Part shown: positions 26,194 through 34,325 of the stretch, piece by piece
Layout of the letters: each line of letters begins with the position of its first letter
Position numbering within the stretch: position 1 is the stretch's first letter
Position numbers and translations under genes: made by a program
NCBI GenBank assembly: GCA_022402535.1
Contig: JAKRSD010000015.1
Span: 141,641 to 205,640 of the forward strand
Reading direction: 5' to 3'
Origin: Flavobacteriales bacterium
GTDB lineage: Bacteria; Bacteroidota; Bacteroidia; CAIKAF01
DNA: 64,000 nt
Notes under the pieces: generated by a model
The model's database searches: none
The model's input: only the letters and a program-made list of their open reading frames with translations
What the model was told of the DNA's origin: nothing

Positions 26194-27168
26194 ATGTCAG
26201 TATTAGTATATGTTGAAGCCGTAGGCGGAAAAATAAAAAAAGCCGGATTTGAAGGCGTTTCTTACGGCAAACAGGCCGCCAATCAGATGGGTACAGGTGT
26301 AACGGCCGTTTTATTTGGTGCCGCCGATGCGGCAGAAGTGGCTTCATTAGGAAATTATGGAGCTACCAAAGTATTGCATGCTTCAGGAGATGCCTTTAAC
26401 ACGTTTGAATCCAATGCCTTTGCGGATGCCATGTCAGCCGCTGCCGAAAAAGAAGGCAGTACGTTACTCATTTTCCCTTTTGATAACTCAGGCCGTGCAT
26501 TGGCTCCCCGTTTATCTGCCCGTATGGGTGCAGGATTGGTTTCGGGAGCTACGGCTTATCCTGAAATTTCGGGAAATACCTTGAAAGTTAAGAAAAACGT
26601 ATTTTCGGGTAAAGCGATTGCTCAGGTTGAAATCGCCACCGATAAAAAAATAATTTCATTCACACCAAACAGCACCGGAATTCAGGAAGTTGGCGGTTCA
26701 GCGGCTGTTGAAGCGTTTTCTCCTGCCGTAAAATCTTCTAAAATCAAACTGGTGGAAGTACAAAAACAAGAAGGTGAAATTCCTCTTCCCGAAGCGGAAC
26801 TGGTGGTTTCTGCCGGACGCGGAATGAAGGGCCCTGAGCATTGGGGAGTAATTGAAGAAATGGCAAAAGTATTGGGCGCAGCCACAGCATGTTCACGTCC
26901 TGTGGCGGATATAGGCTGGAGACCTCACCATGAGCACGTAGGACAAACCGGAATTACCGTTCGTCCGAATCTGTACATTGCCATCGGAATTTCCGGAGCC
27001 ATTCAGCATTTGGCCGGTGTTAACCAAAGTAAAACCATCGTGGTTATCAATAAAGATCCGGAAGCTCCTTTCTTTAAGGCTGCTGATTACGGAGTTATCG
27101 GCGACGCGTTTGATGTGGCTCCCCGTCTGTTGGAAGCCTTCAAAAAGTTTAAAGCCAATCAGAACTAA
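26194..27168 (+). CDS. etfA: Electron transfer flavoprotein alpha subunit
   Basis: Subunit of 324 residues that binds the electron-carrying FAD. The C-terminal FAD domain shows AELVVSAGRGMKGPEHW, the RPVADIGWRPHHEHVGQTG stretch and YIAIGISGAIQHLAGV. Partner of etfB in a two-gene operon that ends in a strong hairpin terminator. Confidence 0.96.
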   Translation: MSVLVYVEAVGGKIKKAGFEGVSYGKQAANQMGTGVTAVLFGAADAAEVASLGNYGATKVLHASGDAFNTFESNAFADAMSAAAEKEGSTLLIFPFDNSGRALAPRLSARMGAGLVSGATAYPEISGNTLKVKKNVFSGKAIAQVEIATDKKIISFTPNSTGIQEVGGSAAVEAFSPAVKSSKIKLVEVQKQEGEIPLPEAELVVSAGRGMKGPEHWGVIEEMAKVLGAATACSRPVADIGWRPHHEHVGQTGITVRPNLYIAIGISGAIQHLAGVNQSKTIVVINKDPEAPFFKAADYGVIGDAFDVAPRLLEAFKKFKANQN

Positions 27169-27187
27169 ACGTTCAATATATCTTTTT

Positions 27188-27219
27188 GAAAACCCTGTCT
27201 TATTAGGCAGGGTTTTTTG
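27188..27219. terminator. Terminator shared by etfA and the convergent PLP enzyme gene
   Basis: Inverted repeat AAAACCCTG / CAGGGTTTT with a ten-base loop and a T run, 20 bases after the etfA stop. The stop codon of the convergent gene lies inside the loop, so one arm of this hairpin also encodes that protein's last residues. Confidence 0.85.
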
Positions 27220-28096
27220 TTTCCCGGAGTTTTCCCTGCAAACCTCCCGTATGAATAAAACAGAGGGCTTTACCGGTGGGTATCCGGTGTTGCTTTGCCA
27301 GGTCGATTACCCCATACAAGGCTTTGGCCGTATATACCTGTTCCAGAGGGAGCGCAAATTGCCGTTCCATGTGTTCAATAAAATCAAGTAATTCAGGCGT
27401 ATGTTTGGCATATCCGCCAAAAGCGTAATCGGTAATAATTTGAAGATTGGGAAGTGAAGTTCCGGCCAGATGTTCGGCTTCTTCTTGTAAAAAGCCTCCG
27501 TTTTTTAAGGCGGAAAAGGCCCAGACTTCCGCTTCCGGATTTGCCAGGGCTATTCCGGCTGCCGTGGTGGCCGTTCCCGCAGCCAGGCAAAAGATATCGG
27601 CTTTTCCTCGGAGTTGTTCTCCCCATTCTTTACAGCCCTGCAAGCCCAATAGATTGCTTCCTCCTTCGGGAACAATATGGGCATCAGGAAATTTAATCCC
27701 AAGTTTTTGCAGGAAGGGTTCCGTGCTTTTTTGCCGGTATTCTTCCCGCGATATAAACTCAAGCTGCATGCCGTTTTGCAGGGCAAATTCGAGAGTGGGG
27801 GAGCGTGTTGCGGGCTTTTCGCCCCGGATAATGCCGATGGTTTCTAATCCATAGGCTTTGCCTGCCGCCGCCACGGCATGTATATGATTGCTGTATGCTC
27901 CGCCAAATGTGAGCAGGCACTGTATCTGATTATCCTTACAATACTGTAGATTGTGTTTCAGCTTCCACCATTTATTGCCCTGATAAAAGCCGTGGGCCAG
28001 ATCTTCGCGTAGTACCGTAAATTCAAAAAATAATCCGCTTTCCAAAGGGAAGCGGATTATCTGAAAATGAGGAATATAATCACCGTGTTGTACCAT
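27203..28096 (-). CDS. PLP-dependent ACC deaminase/D-cysteine desulfhydrase family protein
   Basis: Protein of 297 residues of the tryptophan-synthase-beta-like fold. The likely PLP lysine is Lys42 in GNKWWKLKHNL, followed by the cofactor-binding stretch TFGGAYSNHIHAVAA and the glycine-rich phosphate loop LAAGTATTAAGIALA. Family members deaminate 1-aminocyclopropane-1-carboxylate or desulfurate D-cysteine; the exact substrate cannot be decided from sequence alone, and D-cysteine desulfhydrase is more likely outside plant-associated bacteria. The C-terminus runs into the shared terminator hairpin. Confidence 0.85.
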   Translation of the reverse strand: MVQHGDYIPHFQIIRFPLESGLFFEFTVLREDLAHGFYQGNKWWKLKHNLQYCKDNQIQCLLTFGGAYSNHIHAVAAAGKAYGLETIGIIRGEKPATRSPTLEFALQNGMQLEFISREEYRQKSTEPFLQKLGIKFPDAHIVPEGGSNLLGLQGCKEWGEQLRGKADIFCLAAGTATTAAGIALANPEAEVWAFSALKNGGFLQEEAEHLAGTSLPNLQIITDYAFGGYAKHTPELLDFIEHMERQFALPLEQVYTAKALYGVIDLAKQHRIPTGKALCFIHTGGLQGKLRETKNPA

Positions 28097-28109
28097 AAAG
28101 GCTACGGTG

Positions 28110-29666
28110 TTAAATAATAATTTCTTTTCCGGCTTTATCTCGGAATCGGAATTCCGTAAGTCGGAAATCCATATTGGGGCGCACTTTCACGGTTTTTTTG
28201 TATTGCCATCCCCATTTAAACGCCCTTGAAAAAAGTCCCTTGGAAAGATAAGCATGAATAAAAGGATGACATTCAATGGTTACTCCCGGTTCTTTTTGTT
28301 CGGTGAGCAGATACCTCATCTGGTTTTCGATATCGTCCACCACCAAAAGAGTGGCTTCCACTTTACCGGTACCGCTGCATGTGGGGCATACTTCCTTAGT
28401 TTCAATATCCATTACCGGTCTCACCCGTTCGCGGGTAATCTGCACCAATCCGATTTTGGAGGGAGGAAGAATATTATGTCTGGCACGGTCGTTTTTCATG
28501 GCCGCACGAAGGTGTTCAAACAGGCGGTTTTTGTTTTCGGACTTATGCATATCAATAAAGTCCACCACGATAATGCCGCCCATATCGCGAAGCCTGAGCT
28601 GTCGGGCTATTTCGTCGGCGGCTTCCAGATTGGCTTCAATGGCGTTAGATTCCTGGTCATTGTCGCGTTTGGTCATATTGCCGCTGTTCACGTCAATAAC
28701 ATGAAGCGCTTCCGTATGATCTATAATGAGGTAACCGCCGCTTTTGAGCGAAACGTTTCTTCCGAAGGCGGCTTTAACCTGTTTGGTAATGCCGAAATGG
28801 TCGAAAATATCGATTTTCCCTTCGTACAGTTTTACGATTTTTTCTTTGCCGGGCATGGTTTTCTCGGCAAAGTCGCGAAGCTCGTCGTATAAACCCTCCG
28901 CATTTACCACTACGGAATCAAAGCTGAAACTTTCGTTCATCAAATCGCGGAGAATAGCCGAAGTACGGCGCAGTTCACCGAGTACTTTTACGGGCGTGCT
29001 ACCGTTTTTAATTACTTCAACCGCTTCTTCCCAGCGTTCCAATTGTTCGCGTAAATCTTTTTCAATATCGGCTGTTTTGATGCCTTTGGCCGCCGTGCGG
29101 ATAATGCATCCGAAATTTTTGGGCAACAGGGGCGATACTATTTTACGCAGGCGTTCTTTTTCTTCCGATTCTTTGATTTTGGAAGAAATAGAGAGGCGGT
29201 CTCCTAAAGGAGAAAGCACCAGGTAGCGCCCGGGAATAGAAATTTCGCAGGAAAGGCGCGGGCCTTTTTGTGAGATGGGTTCTTTAGCCACCTTTACCAG
29301 GATGCGTTGTCCCGGTTTTATAACGTCGGTTATCTTACCTTCTTTGGCGATTTCGGGTTCATGTTTCAGGTACATCAGATTCCCTGTTTTTGCCCTTCCG
29401 CTCGCCAGATCTTCCACATATTTATTCAACGTGCGTATGCCCGGTCCTAAGTCGAAATAATGCAGAAATGCATCTTTTTCGTACCCTACATCTACAAATG
29501 CCGCATTTAAGTTGGGCATCACACGGGCTACCCGAGCCAGATATAAATCGCCTACGGTGTAGGCGCTGTCTACCAACTCTCGGTTAAACTCAACCAGTTT
29601 TTTATCTTGAAGAACAGCGAGAAATACCTCGTTTCCTTTTACGTTGATTATTAACTCATTGGTCAT
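28110..29666 (-). CDS. rng: Ribonuclease G/E family endoribonuclease
   Basis: Single-strand-specific endoribonuclease of 518 residues that processes rRNA and starts mRNA decay. Domains in order: S1 RNA-binding (about residues 38-130), RNase H-like and DNase I-like catalytic part with the metal-binding Asp325 (VIDVNSG) and Asp369 (IIVVDFIDM), and the zinc-link CPTCSGTG at 427-434. The length suits RNase G or a short RNase E without the long disordered tail. A perfect 10-base-pair hairpin lies in the mRNA leader, 20 bases before the start. Confidence 0.92.
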   Translation of the reverse strand: MTNELIINVKGNEVFLAVLQDKKLVEFNRELVDSAYTVGDLYLARVARVMPNLNAAFVDVGYEKDAFLHYFDLGPGIRTLNKYVEDLASGRAKTGNLMYLKHEPEIAKEGKITDVIKPGQRILVKVAKEPISQKGPRLSCEISIPGRYLVLSPLGDRLSISSKIKESEEKERLRKIVSPLLPKNFGCIIRTAAKGIKTADIEKDLREQLERWEEAVEVIKNGSTPVKVLGELRRTSAILRDLMNESFSFDSVVVNAEGLYDELRDFAEKTMPGKEKIVKLYEGKIDIFDHFGITKQVKAAFGRNVSLKSGGYLIIDHTEALHVIDVNSGNMTKRDNDQESNAIEANLEAADEIARQLRLRDMGGIIVVDFIDMHKSENKNRLFEHLRAAMKNDRARHNILPPSKIGLVQITRERVRPVMDIETKEVCPTCSGTGKVEATLLVVDDIENQMRYLLTEQKEPGVTIECHPFIHAYLSKGLFSRAFKWGWQYKKTVKVRPNMDFRLTEFRFRDKAGKEIII

Positions 29667-29685
29667 AAACGCTAAAACGGAATTG

Positions 29686-29709
29686 CACGAACGGATTCGT
29701 CCGTTCGTG
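29686..29709 (-). promoter_or_regulatory. Perfect hairpin in the RNase G/E leader
   Basis: Ten-base stem CACGAACGGA / TCCGTTCGTG with a four-base loop (CGAA on the transcribed strand), ending 20 bases before the rng ATG. There is no following T run, so it is unlikely to be a plain terminator. RNase E of E. coli is known to control its own mRNA through leader hairpins; a similar role here is inference. Confidence 0.6.
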
Positions 29710-29753
29710 GGATATTTTTGTTAAACTCAAAAAACTAATTCAAAAAGAAATAA

Positions 29754-29846
29754 TTATTTCTTTTTCTTATGTCTGTTTTTTCTGAGTCTCTTTTTACGCT
29801 TGTGTGTATTGATTTTGCTTCTTTTTCTTTTCTTACCGCAAGGCAT
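29754..29846 (-). CDS. AURKAIP1/COX24-domain (mS38-like) small ribosomal protein
   Basis: A 30-residue, extremely basic protein: it starts MPCGKKRKRSK, continues INTHKRKKRLRKN and ends in RHKKKK. This is the conserved Bacteroidota protein that matches the AURKAIP1/COX24 domain of mitochondrial small-subunit protein mS38, and is thought to be a small-subunit ribosomal component. Ordinary gene finders often miss it because of its size. It lies between the TPR protein gene and the RNase G/E gene, on the same strand. Confidence 0.88.
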   Translation of the reverse strand: MPCGKKRKRSKINTHKRKKRLRKNRHKKKK

Positions 29847-29875
29847 AGTAAAAGGTTTTAAATGAATAAAATAAG

Positions 29876-30709
29876 TTAAATACCGTAATTAATTTTCAAA
29901 TAATTTTCTGCTTCTTTTGAGGCTTCTTCATTCTCGGCTTTCTCCTGATACAACAGGAGAAATTCCCATGCTTTTTCTTTGTTTCCCATTTTAGCGTACG
30001 TTTCTGCTTTAAAGAAATATACGTCGTAGAACGAAGGGTCGGCGGCCAAAACCTGATCAAATCTTTCTAACGCTTTTTCAGGTTGGTTAGACATGATGGA
30101 GAAATCGGCCAGTTGAAGCAGAGCCCGTATGTTTTTGGGATCTTTTTCTACCACTTCTCTCAGGAGGGCAATGCCTTCCATGGGATTTGCCTGCTTTCTT
30201 ACCAGAACAGTTCCTAAGCCGGTTTTTGCCGTAAGATTGGTATTGTCTACATCCAACGCATTTCTGTATGCATCTTCCGCTTTATCCAACCGGTAAGGCT
30301 TGTTTTCGGCATCCCCGAAATCTGACATGCTCAGGTAACGGTCACCGGTTTGAATCCAAAGTTCCGCCGTATTAAGTAAAGCGGCTTTTTCTTCAATATA
30401 AAGCACTGAGGCACCCGGATAATTTTGCAAATCCCAAAATAAAACCAACGAATCGAGTACTATGGACTTTTCCGCATTACTTTTCGCCTCAGAAAGTTGT
30501 TTTTCTAAACGTTCTACTTTTTGAGAGGCTTCAGGCTTGAGCGATTTTTTAATTTCAACCAATTGGTTGTCTAAATCTTTCCTGATTTCGTTGCGGGCTT
30601 TATCTTCAAGTTTCTTTTCTGAATAGTTTTTAGGAGCCGCAAAAATAAAAGCGAACAGAGCAAGGGTACCTGCTATCAATATAAGCTGTATGGCCTTTGC
30701 TCTGTTCAA
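29876..30709 (-). CDS. Tetratricopeptide repeat protein with N-terminal membrane anchor
   Basis: Protein of 277 residues: a hydrophobic N-terminal segment (about 8-25), a charged coiled-coil-like region (about 30-80, rich in K/E), and then TPR motifs (LDKAEDAYRNALDVDNTNLTAKTGLG; PEKALERFDQVLAADPSFYD). It probably scaffolds protein contacts at the inner membrane; partners are unknown. It lies six bases after the HU gene on the same strand. Confidence 0.85.
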   Translation of the reverse strand: MNRAKAIQLILIAGTLALFAFIFAAPKNYSEKKLEDKARNEIRKDLDNQLVEIKKSLKPEASQKVERLEKQLSEAKSNAEKSIVLDSLVLFWDLQNYPGASVLYIEEKAALLNTAELWIQTGDRYLSMSDFGDAENKPYRLDKAEDAYRNALDVDNTNLTAKTGLGTVLVRKQANPMEGIALLREVVEKDPKNIRALLQLADFSIMSNQPEKALERFDQVLAADPSFYDVYFFKAETYAKMGNKEKAWEFLLLYQEKAENEEASKEAENYLKINYGI

Positions 30710-30715
30710 TTTAAA

Positions 30716-31000
30716 TTATTTTACTTTCTTTTTCACCTGCTCCATGAACACTTTTGCAGGTTTGAAAGATGGAATGTTGTGAGCCGGAATTACAATCGTA
30801 GTGTTTTTACTGATGTTACGTCCTTTTTTCTCAGCTCTCTTTTTAATGATAAAGCTGCCAAAGCCTCTTAAATAAACATTCTCGCCTTTTGAAAGGGAGT
30901 CTTTTACATTTTTCATCATGGCTTCAACTACTGCCTGAACAGCCACTTTTTCTACTCCGGTTGACTCGGAAATCTGATTTACGATCTCAGCTTTTGTCAT
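30716..31000 (-). CDS. HU family DNA-binding protein
   Basis: Nucleoid protein of 94 residues with the HU/IHF fold. The conserved arm region FGSFIIKKRAEKKGRNISKNTTIVIPAHNIPSFKP is complete. It starts MTKAEIVNQISESTG, normal for the family. A TACATTTG promoter box lies 56 bases upstream. The TPR gene follows closely. Confidence 0.95.
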   Translation of the reverse strand: MTKAEIVNQISESTGVEKVAVQAVVEAMMKNVKDSLSKGENVYLRGFGSFIIKKRAEKKGRNISKNTTIVIPAHNIPSFKPAKVFMEQVKKKVK

Positions 31001-31056
31001 TATTATCTCGTTTTTAATTGATACTCTTTGCGTTTACCTTTTTTTCAATCGGGGTG

Positions 31057-31064
31057 CAAATGTA
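31057..31064 (-). promoter_or_regulatory. -7 box (TACATTTG) for the HU gene
   Basis: Minus-strand TACATTTG matches TAnnTTTG, about 56 bases before the HU ATG. Confidence 0.45.
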
Positions 31065-31090
31065 CGCTTGTTATTTTGATTTTTGTACCC

Positions 31091-32137
31091 ATGCAAAAGA
31101 ATTTTTCTCAACTTTTAATAAAAAAGTATCAGGAAATTAAACGGAATCTGCCCTGGCGCGAAACTTCAGATCCCTATAAAATATGGCTTTCCGAGGTGAT
31201 TTTGCAGCAGACCCGCGTGGCTCAGGGGCTGCCTTATTATTATGATTTTATTAACCGTTTTGAAACCGTAACCCAACTCGCCGAAGCGCCTGAAGATGAA
31301 GTGCTGAGGCTGTGGCAGGGACTCGGATATTATTCTAGAGCAAGAAATATGCATGCCACGGCGAAAGAAGTAGTGCAAAAATGCGAAGGTGTATTTCCTT
31401 CCACGTATGAAAAACTGATTTCATTGAAAGGAATCGGGGATTACACGGCATCGGCAATCGCTTCTTTTTCGATGGGAGAGCCTGTTGCCGTTGTAGATGG
31501 AAATGTCATCAGGGTTTTGTCTCGTTTGTATGAAATAAATCAACCTGCCGATTCTTCAGCCGGAAAAAAAATGTTTAAATCGTTGGCAGAAGAACTGTTG
31601 GATACCCGAAACTCCGGTTTACACAACCAGGCGATGATGGAATTGGGTGCGCTCATCTGCAAACCCAAAAATCCGGTTTGTGAAGAATGCCCGTTTTCAC
31701 ATTCTTGTATGGCCTTTTCCAATAACTCACAAACTTTATTTCCGGTTAAAAAGGTAAAAAAGCCCCTGAAAGACCGGTTTCTGGTTTTTACGGTGATTGA
31801 ACACAACCAAAAAATATGGGTACAGAAAAGAGACAACACCGAAATTTGGAAAGGTTTATATCAATTTCCTCTCATAGAATTTTCGGAACATACAGAGGAA
31901 GCCGAATTGTTGAAGAAAATTACAGATACCTATGGCATCCGCAGCGCTGACATACATGCTGTTGAGCCGGAGATAAAACATATACTTTCTCATCAGCGCT
32001 TGTTTGTCCGTATCGTACATGTAAAAGCCGATGTATTGCAACAATTGAAGGGTTTTACGACGGTGGAGATTTCGGAATTGTCAAACCTTGCATTTCCTAT
32101 TATTTTAGCCAAGTACATTCAACGCAAATTTTATTGA
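31091..32137 (+). CDS. mutY: A/G-specific adenine glycosylase
   Basis: Base-excision repair enzyme of 348 residues that removes adenine opposite 8-oxoguanine. Catalytic Glu35 lies in SEVILQQTRV, the helix-hairpin-helix is LKGIGDYTASAI, and catalytic Asp136 is in VVDGNVIRV. The 4Fe-4S ligands have the usual spacing CKPKNPVCEECPFSHSC. A NUDIX-like C-terminal domain (about 225-345) recognises oxoG. The frame is open from 31028, but the ATG at 31091 gives the family N-terminus. In Bacteroidota mutY commonly lies beside ssb, gldE and gldD, as here. Confidence 0.95.
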   Translation: MQKNFSQLLIKKYQEIKRNLPWRETSDPYKIWLSEVILQQTRVAQGLPYYYDFINRFETVTQLAEAPEDEVLRLWQGLGYYSRARNMHATAKEVVQKCEGVFPSTYEKLISLKGIGDYTASAIASFSMGEPVAVVDGNVIRVLSRLYEINQPADSSAGKKMFKSLAEELLDTRNSGLHNQAMMELGALICKPKNPVCEECPFSHSCMAFSNNSQTLFPVKKVKKPLKDRFLVFTVIEHNQKIWVQKRDNTEIWKGLYQFPLIEFSEHTEEAELLKKITDTYGIRSADIHAVEPEIKHILSHQRLFVRIVHVKADVLQQLKGFTTVEISELSNLAFPIILAKYIQRKFY

Positions 32138-32174
32138 TTTAGCAAACGTAATGTTTAAGTAAGCTCCGACCAGA

Positions 32175-33710
32175 CTAAAATAAGGATTTCCTTCTGCGGC
32201 TGCTTCCCAACCCCAAAACACCTAAAAAACCTCGGGTAACTTCCCGGATTATGGTTCTGCCTGCAGAACTGTTTGCCACCTTTTCAAAAGTGGATTTTTC
32301 TTGGGATGATTTACGTTGAGTGGATTGTGCTACCGGTTTTGCTTCCTGAGGTTTTGCTACTTCTTGTATTTTTTTGGATAACATTTCATGGGCACTTTCG
32401 CGGTTTACGGCTTGGCCGTACTTGGCTGACATTTTAGATTGGCTAAGTTGTGCCGCAATTTCCTGTGGCGAAAGAATATCCATCCGGCTTTGAGGAGCCA
32501 CCATTTGGCAAGCCATCAGGGGGCAGGGGATTCCCTTTTCGTTCAATATGTTTACCAGGGCCTGTCCCGTACCCAGTGTGGTAAGCAGTTCGTCTGTTTT
32601 AAAATAGGCACTCGGTACAAAATTTTCTGCCGTGAGTTTAATGCTTTTGCGGTCTTTGGCCGTAAATGCCCTAAGCGCGTGTTGTATTCTCATGCCCAGC
32701 TGACCCAGAATTTTGTCGGGCACATCGGTTGGATCCTGTGTGATAAAAAATACGCCGATTCCTTTGGAACGTATCAGTTTTATAATGCTTTCAATACTGT
32801 CTAAAAGCGGTTTGGAGGCTTCTTCAAATACCAGATGTGCTTCATCTATGAATAATACCAATTCGGGTTTTTCGGTATCGCCCACTTCTGGAAAGTTATC
32901 ATAAATTTCAGCTAAAAGTTGAAGCATCAGGGTGCTGAAAAATTTGGGACGGTGTTGGATATCCGTACATCTGAGAATACTGATAAGACCGTTTCCCTGA
33001 TCATCAAAGCGGCACAAATCATTCACATCAAACGATGGTTCACCGAAGAATGTGGTCGCACCTTGTTGTTCCAATTCAATTACCTTGCGCAGTATGGTGC
33101 CAGCCGTAGCACTGGATATGGCTCCGTATGCGGCCGTAACTTCGGCTTTACCCTCGTTGCCGATATATTGGAGTGTTTTTCTGAAATCTTCTAAGTCCAG
33201 TAAAGGCAGATTGTTTTCATCGGCATATTTGAACAAGAGTGATACTACACCGCTTTGCGTATCATTCAGCCCTAAAATTTTGGATAATAAAACAGGACCG
33301 AATTCGCTTACGGTAGCCCTTATAGGGGTACCGTCGTTTCCGGTGAGGGAATATAATTCAACCGGGAATTGTTTAGGCTGCCAGGGCAGACCGATTTGTT
33401 GCATCCGTTCGTCAATCTTCGGATGGGGGTTTCCTGCAGCCGCAATGCCACTCAGGTCTCCTTTGATATCCATCATAAGCACCGAAACCCCGTTTTGGGA
33501 CAGCTGTTCCGCCAGCACCTGCAGGGTTTTTGTTTTACCGGTTCCTGTGGCTCCCGCAATCAGTCCGTGACGGTTAAACATTTTGAGTGGGGCTTTTATG
33601 AAGCTGCCCGTGAGCACTTCGTTGTTCCAAACAGGAACACCTAGGGTGATGGATTCGCCTTTAAACTCAAAAAAGGATTCCACTTCTGCTCTCAGAGTAT
33701 CTGTATTCAT
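32175..33710 (-). CDS. HerA-like ATPase (DUF853, helicase HerA C-terminal-like)
   Basis: Protein of 511 residues. The Walker A motif IAGATGTGKTKTLQ is at residues 51-64 and the Walker B motif LVLFIDEAHLVFEEA near 290. The family (DUF853) is related to the HerA/FtsK motor ATPases; the physiological role is unclear, with DNA translocation suspected. A positively charged, glutamine-rich tail (about 430-511) follows the ATPase core. The gene is inserted in the opposite orientation between mutY and ssb. Confidence 0.85.
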   Translation of the reverse strand: MNTDTLRAEVESFFEFKGESITLGVPVWNNEVLTGSFIKAPLKMFNRHGLIAGATGTGKTKTLQVLAEQLSQNGVSVLMMDIKGDLSGIAAAGNPHPKIDERMQQIGLPWQPKQFPVELYSLTGNDGTPIRATVSEFGPVLLSKILGLNDTQSGVVSLLFKYADENNLPLLDLEDFRKTLQYIGNEGKAEVTAAYGAISSATAGTILRKVIELEQQGATTFFGEPSFDVNDLCRFDDQGNGLISILRCTDIQHRPKFFSTLMLQLLAEIYDNFPEVGDTEKPELVLFIDEAHLVFEEASKPLLDSIESIIKLIRSKGIGVFFITQDPTDVPDKILGQLGMRIQHALRAFTAKDRKSIKLTAENFVPSAYFKTDELLTTLGTGQALVNILNEKGIPCPLMACQMVAPQSRMDILSPQEIAAQLSQSKMSAKYGQAVNRESAHEMLSKKIQEVAKPQEAKPVAQSTQRKSSQEKSTFEKVANSSAGRTIIREVTRGFLGVLGLGSSRRRKSLF

Positions 33711-33784
33711 TATATTTTGATTTGTGTATTGGTTTTACAAAGTTGAACTTTGGAATGCAATCACCAATTTTTTTTGAAAGAAAG

Positions 33785-33814
33785 TTGCTTGTATTTGTTG
33801 TATTTCTATTTTTG
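33785..33814 (+). promoter_or_regulatory. Promoter of ssb-gldED (TTG-N19-TATTTTTG)
   Basis: The best complete Bacteroidota promoter in the window: TTG at 33785-33787, a 19-base spacer, then TATTTTTG at 33807-33814 (TAnnTTTG). The ssb ATG follows 27 bases later. Confidence 0.6.
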
Positions 33815-33841
33815 GTCTAGTCAAAGATTCAACGGAAATTT

Positions 33842-34303
33842 ATGAACGGAGTAAACAAAGTGATTTTGGTAGGAAACATGGGCATGGATCCTGTGTACAC
33901 CAAACTGGATAATGGCGCCTCAAAAGCCAGAATACGAATGGCAACGACAGAAACCTATCGGAATGCACAGGGCGAGCGGTTTGACAGAACGGAGTGGCAT
34001 ACGGTGATTTTATGGAGAGGTTTGGCTGATTTGGCTGAAAAATACTTACATAAAGGAAGCCGTATTTACATTGAAGGAAAGCTTCGCTCACGTCAGATTG
34101 TGGGGCAGGACGGTATTAAAAAGAATATAACGGAAATCGAAGCGGAAAATCTGGTTATGTTAGACAGACGTCAGGACAACCCGGGTGCCGTTAAACCTTC
34201 TTCAAAAGACGGATATGATTTCGGACCTGCTGAGGATGATGTTATTCCGCCTTTAGACAATGACCCTTCTTTCGAAGACCTAGGTTCATCTTCAATTTTC
34301 TGA
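33842..34303 (+). CDS. ssb: Single-stranded DNA-binding protein
   Basis: Protein of 153 residues with an N-terminal OB fold (MNGVNKVILVGNMGMDPVY, RTEWHTVILWRGLADLAEKYLHKGSRIYIEGKL) and an acidic disordered tail ending in a phenylalanine-rich tip (SSSIF). The tip departs slightly from the usual DDDIPF. It binds ssDNA in replication and repair. Upstream of gldE in the conserved order. Confidence 0.93.
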   Translation: MNGVNKVILVGNMGMDPVYTKLDNGASKARIRMATTETYRNAQGERFDRTEWHTVILWRGLADLAEKYLHKGSRIYIEGKLRSRQIVGQDGIKKNITEIEAENLVMLDRRQDNPGAVKPSSKDGYDFGPAEDDVIPPLDNDPSFEDLGSSSIF

Positions 34304-34325
34304 TAAAACACTAATACTTTTTGCT

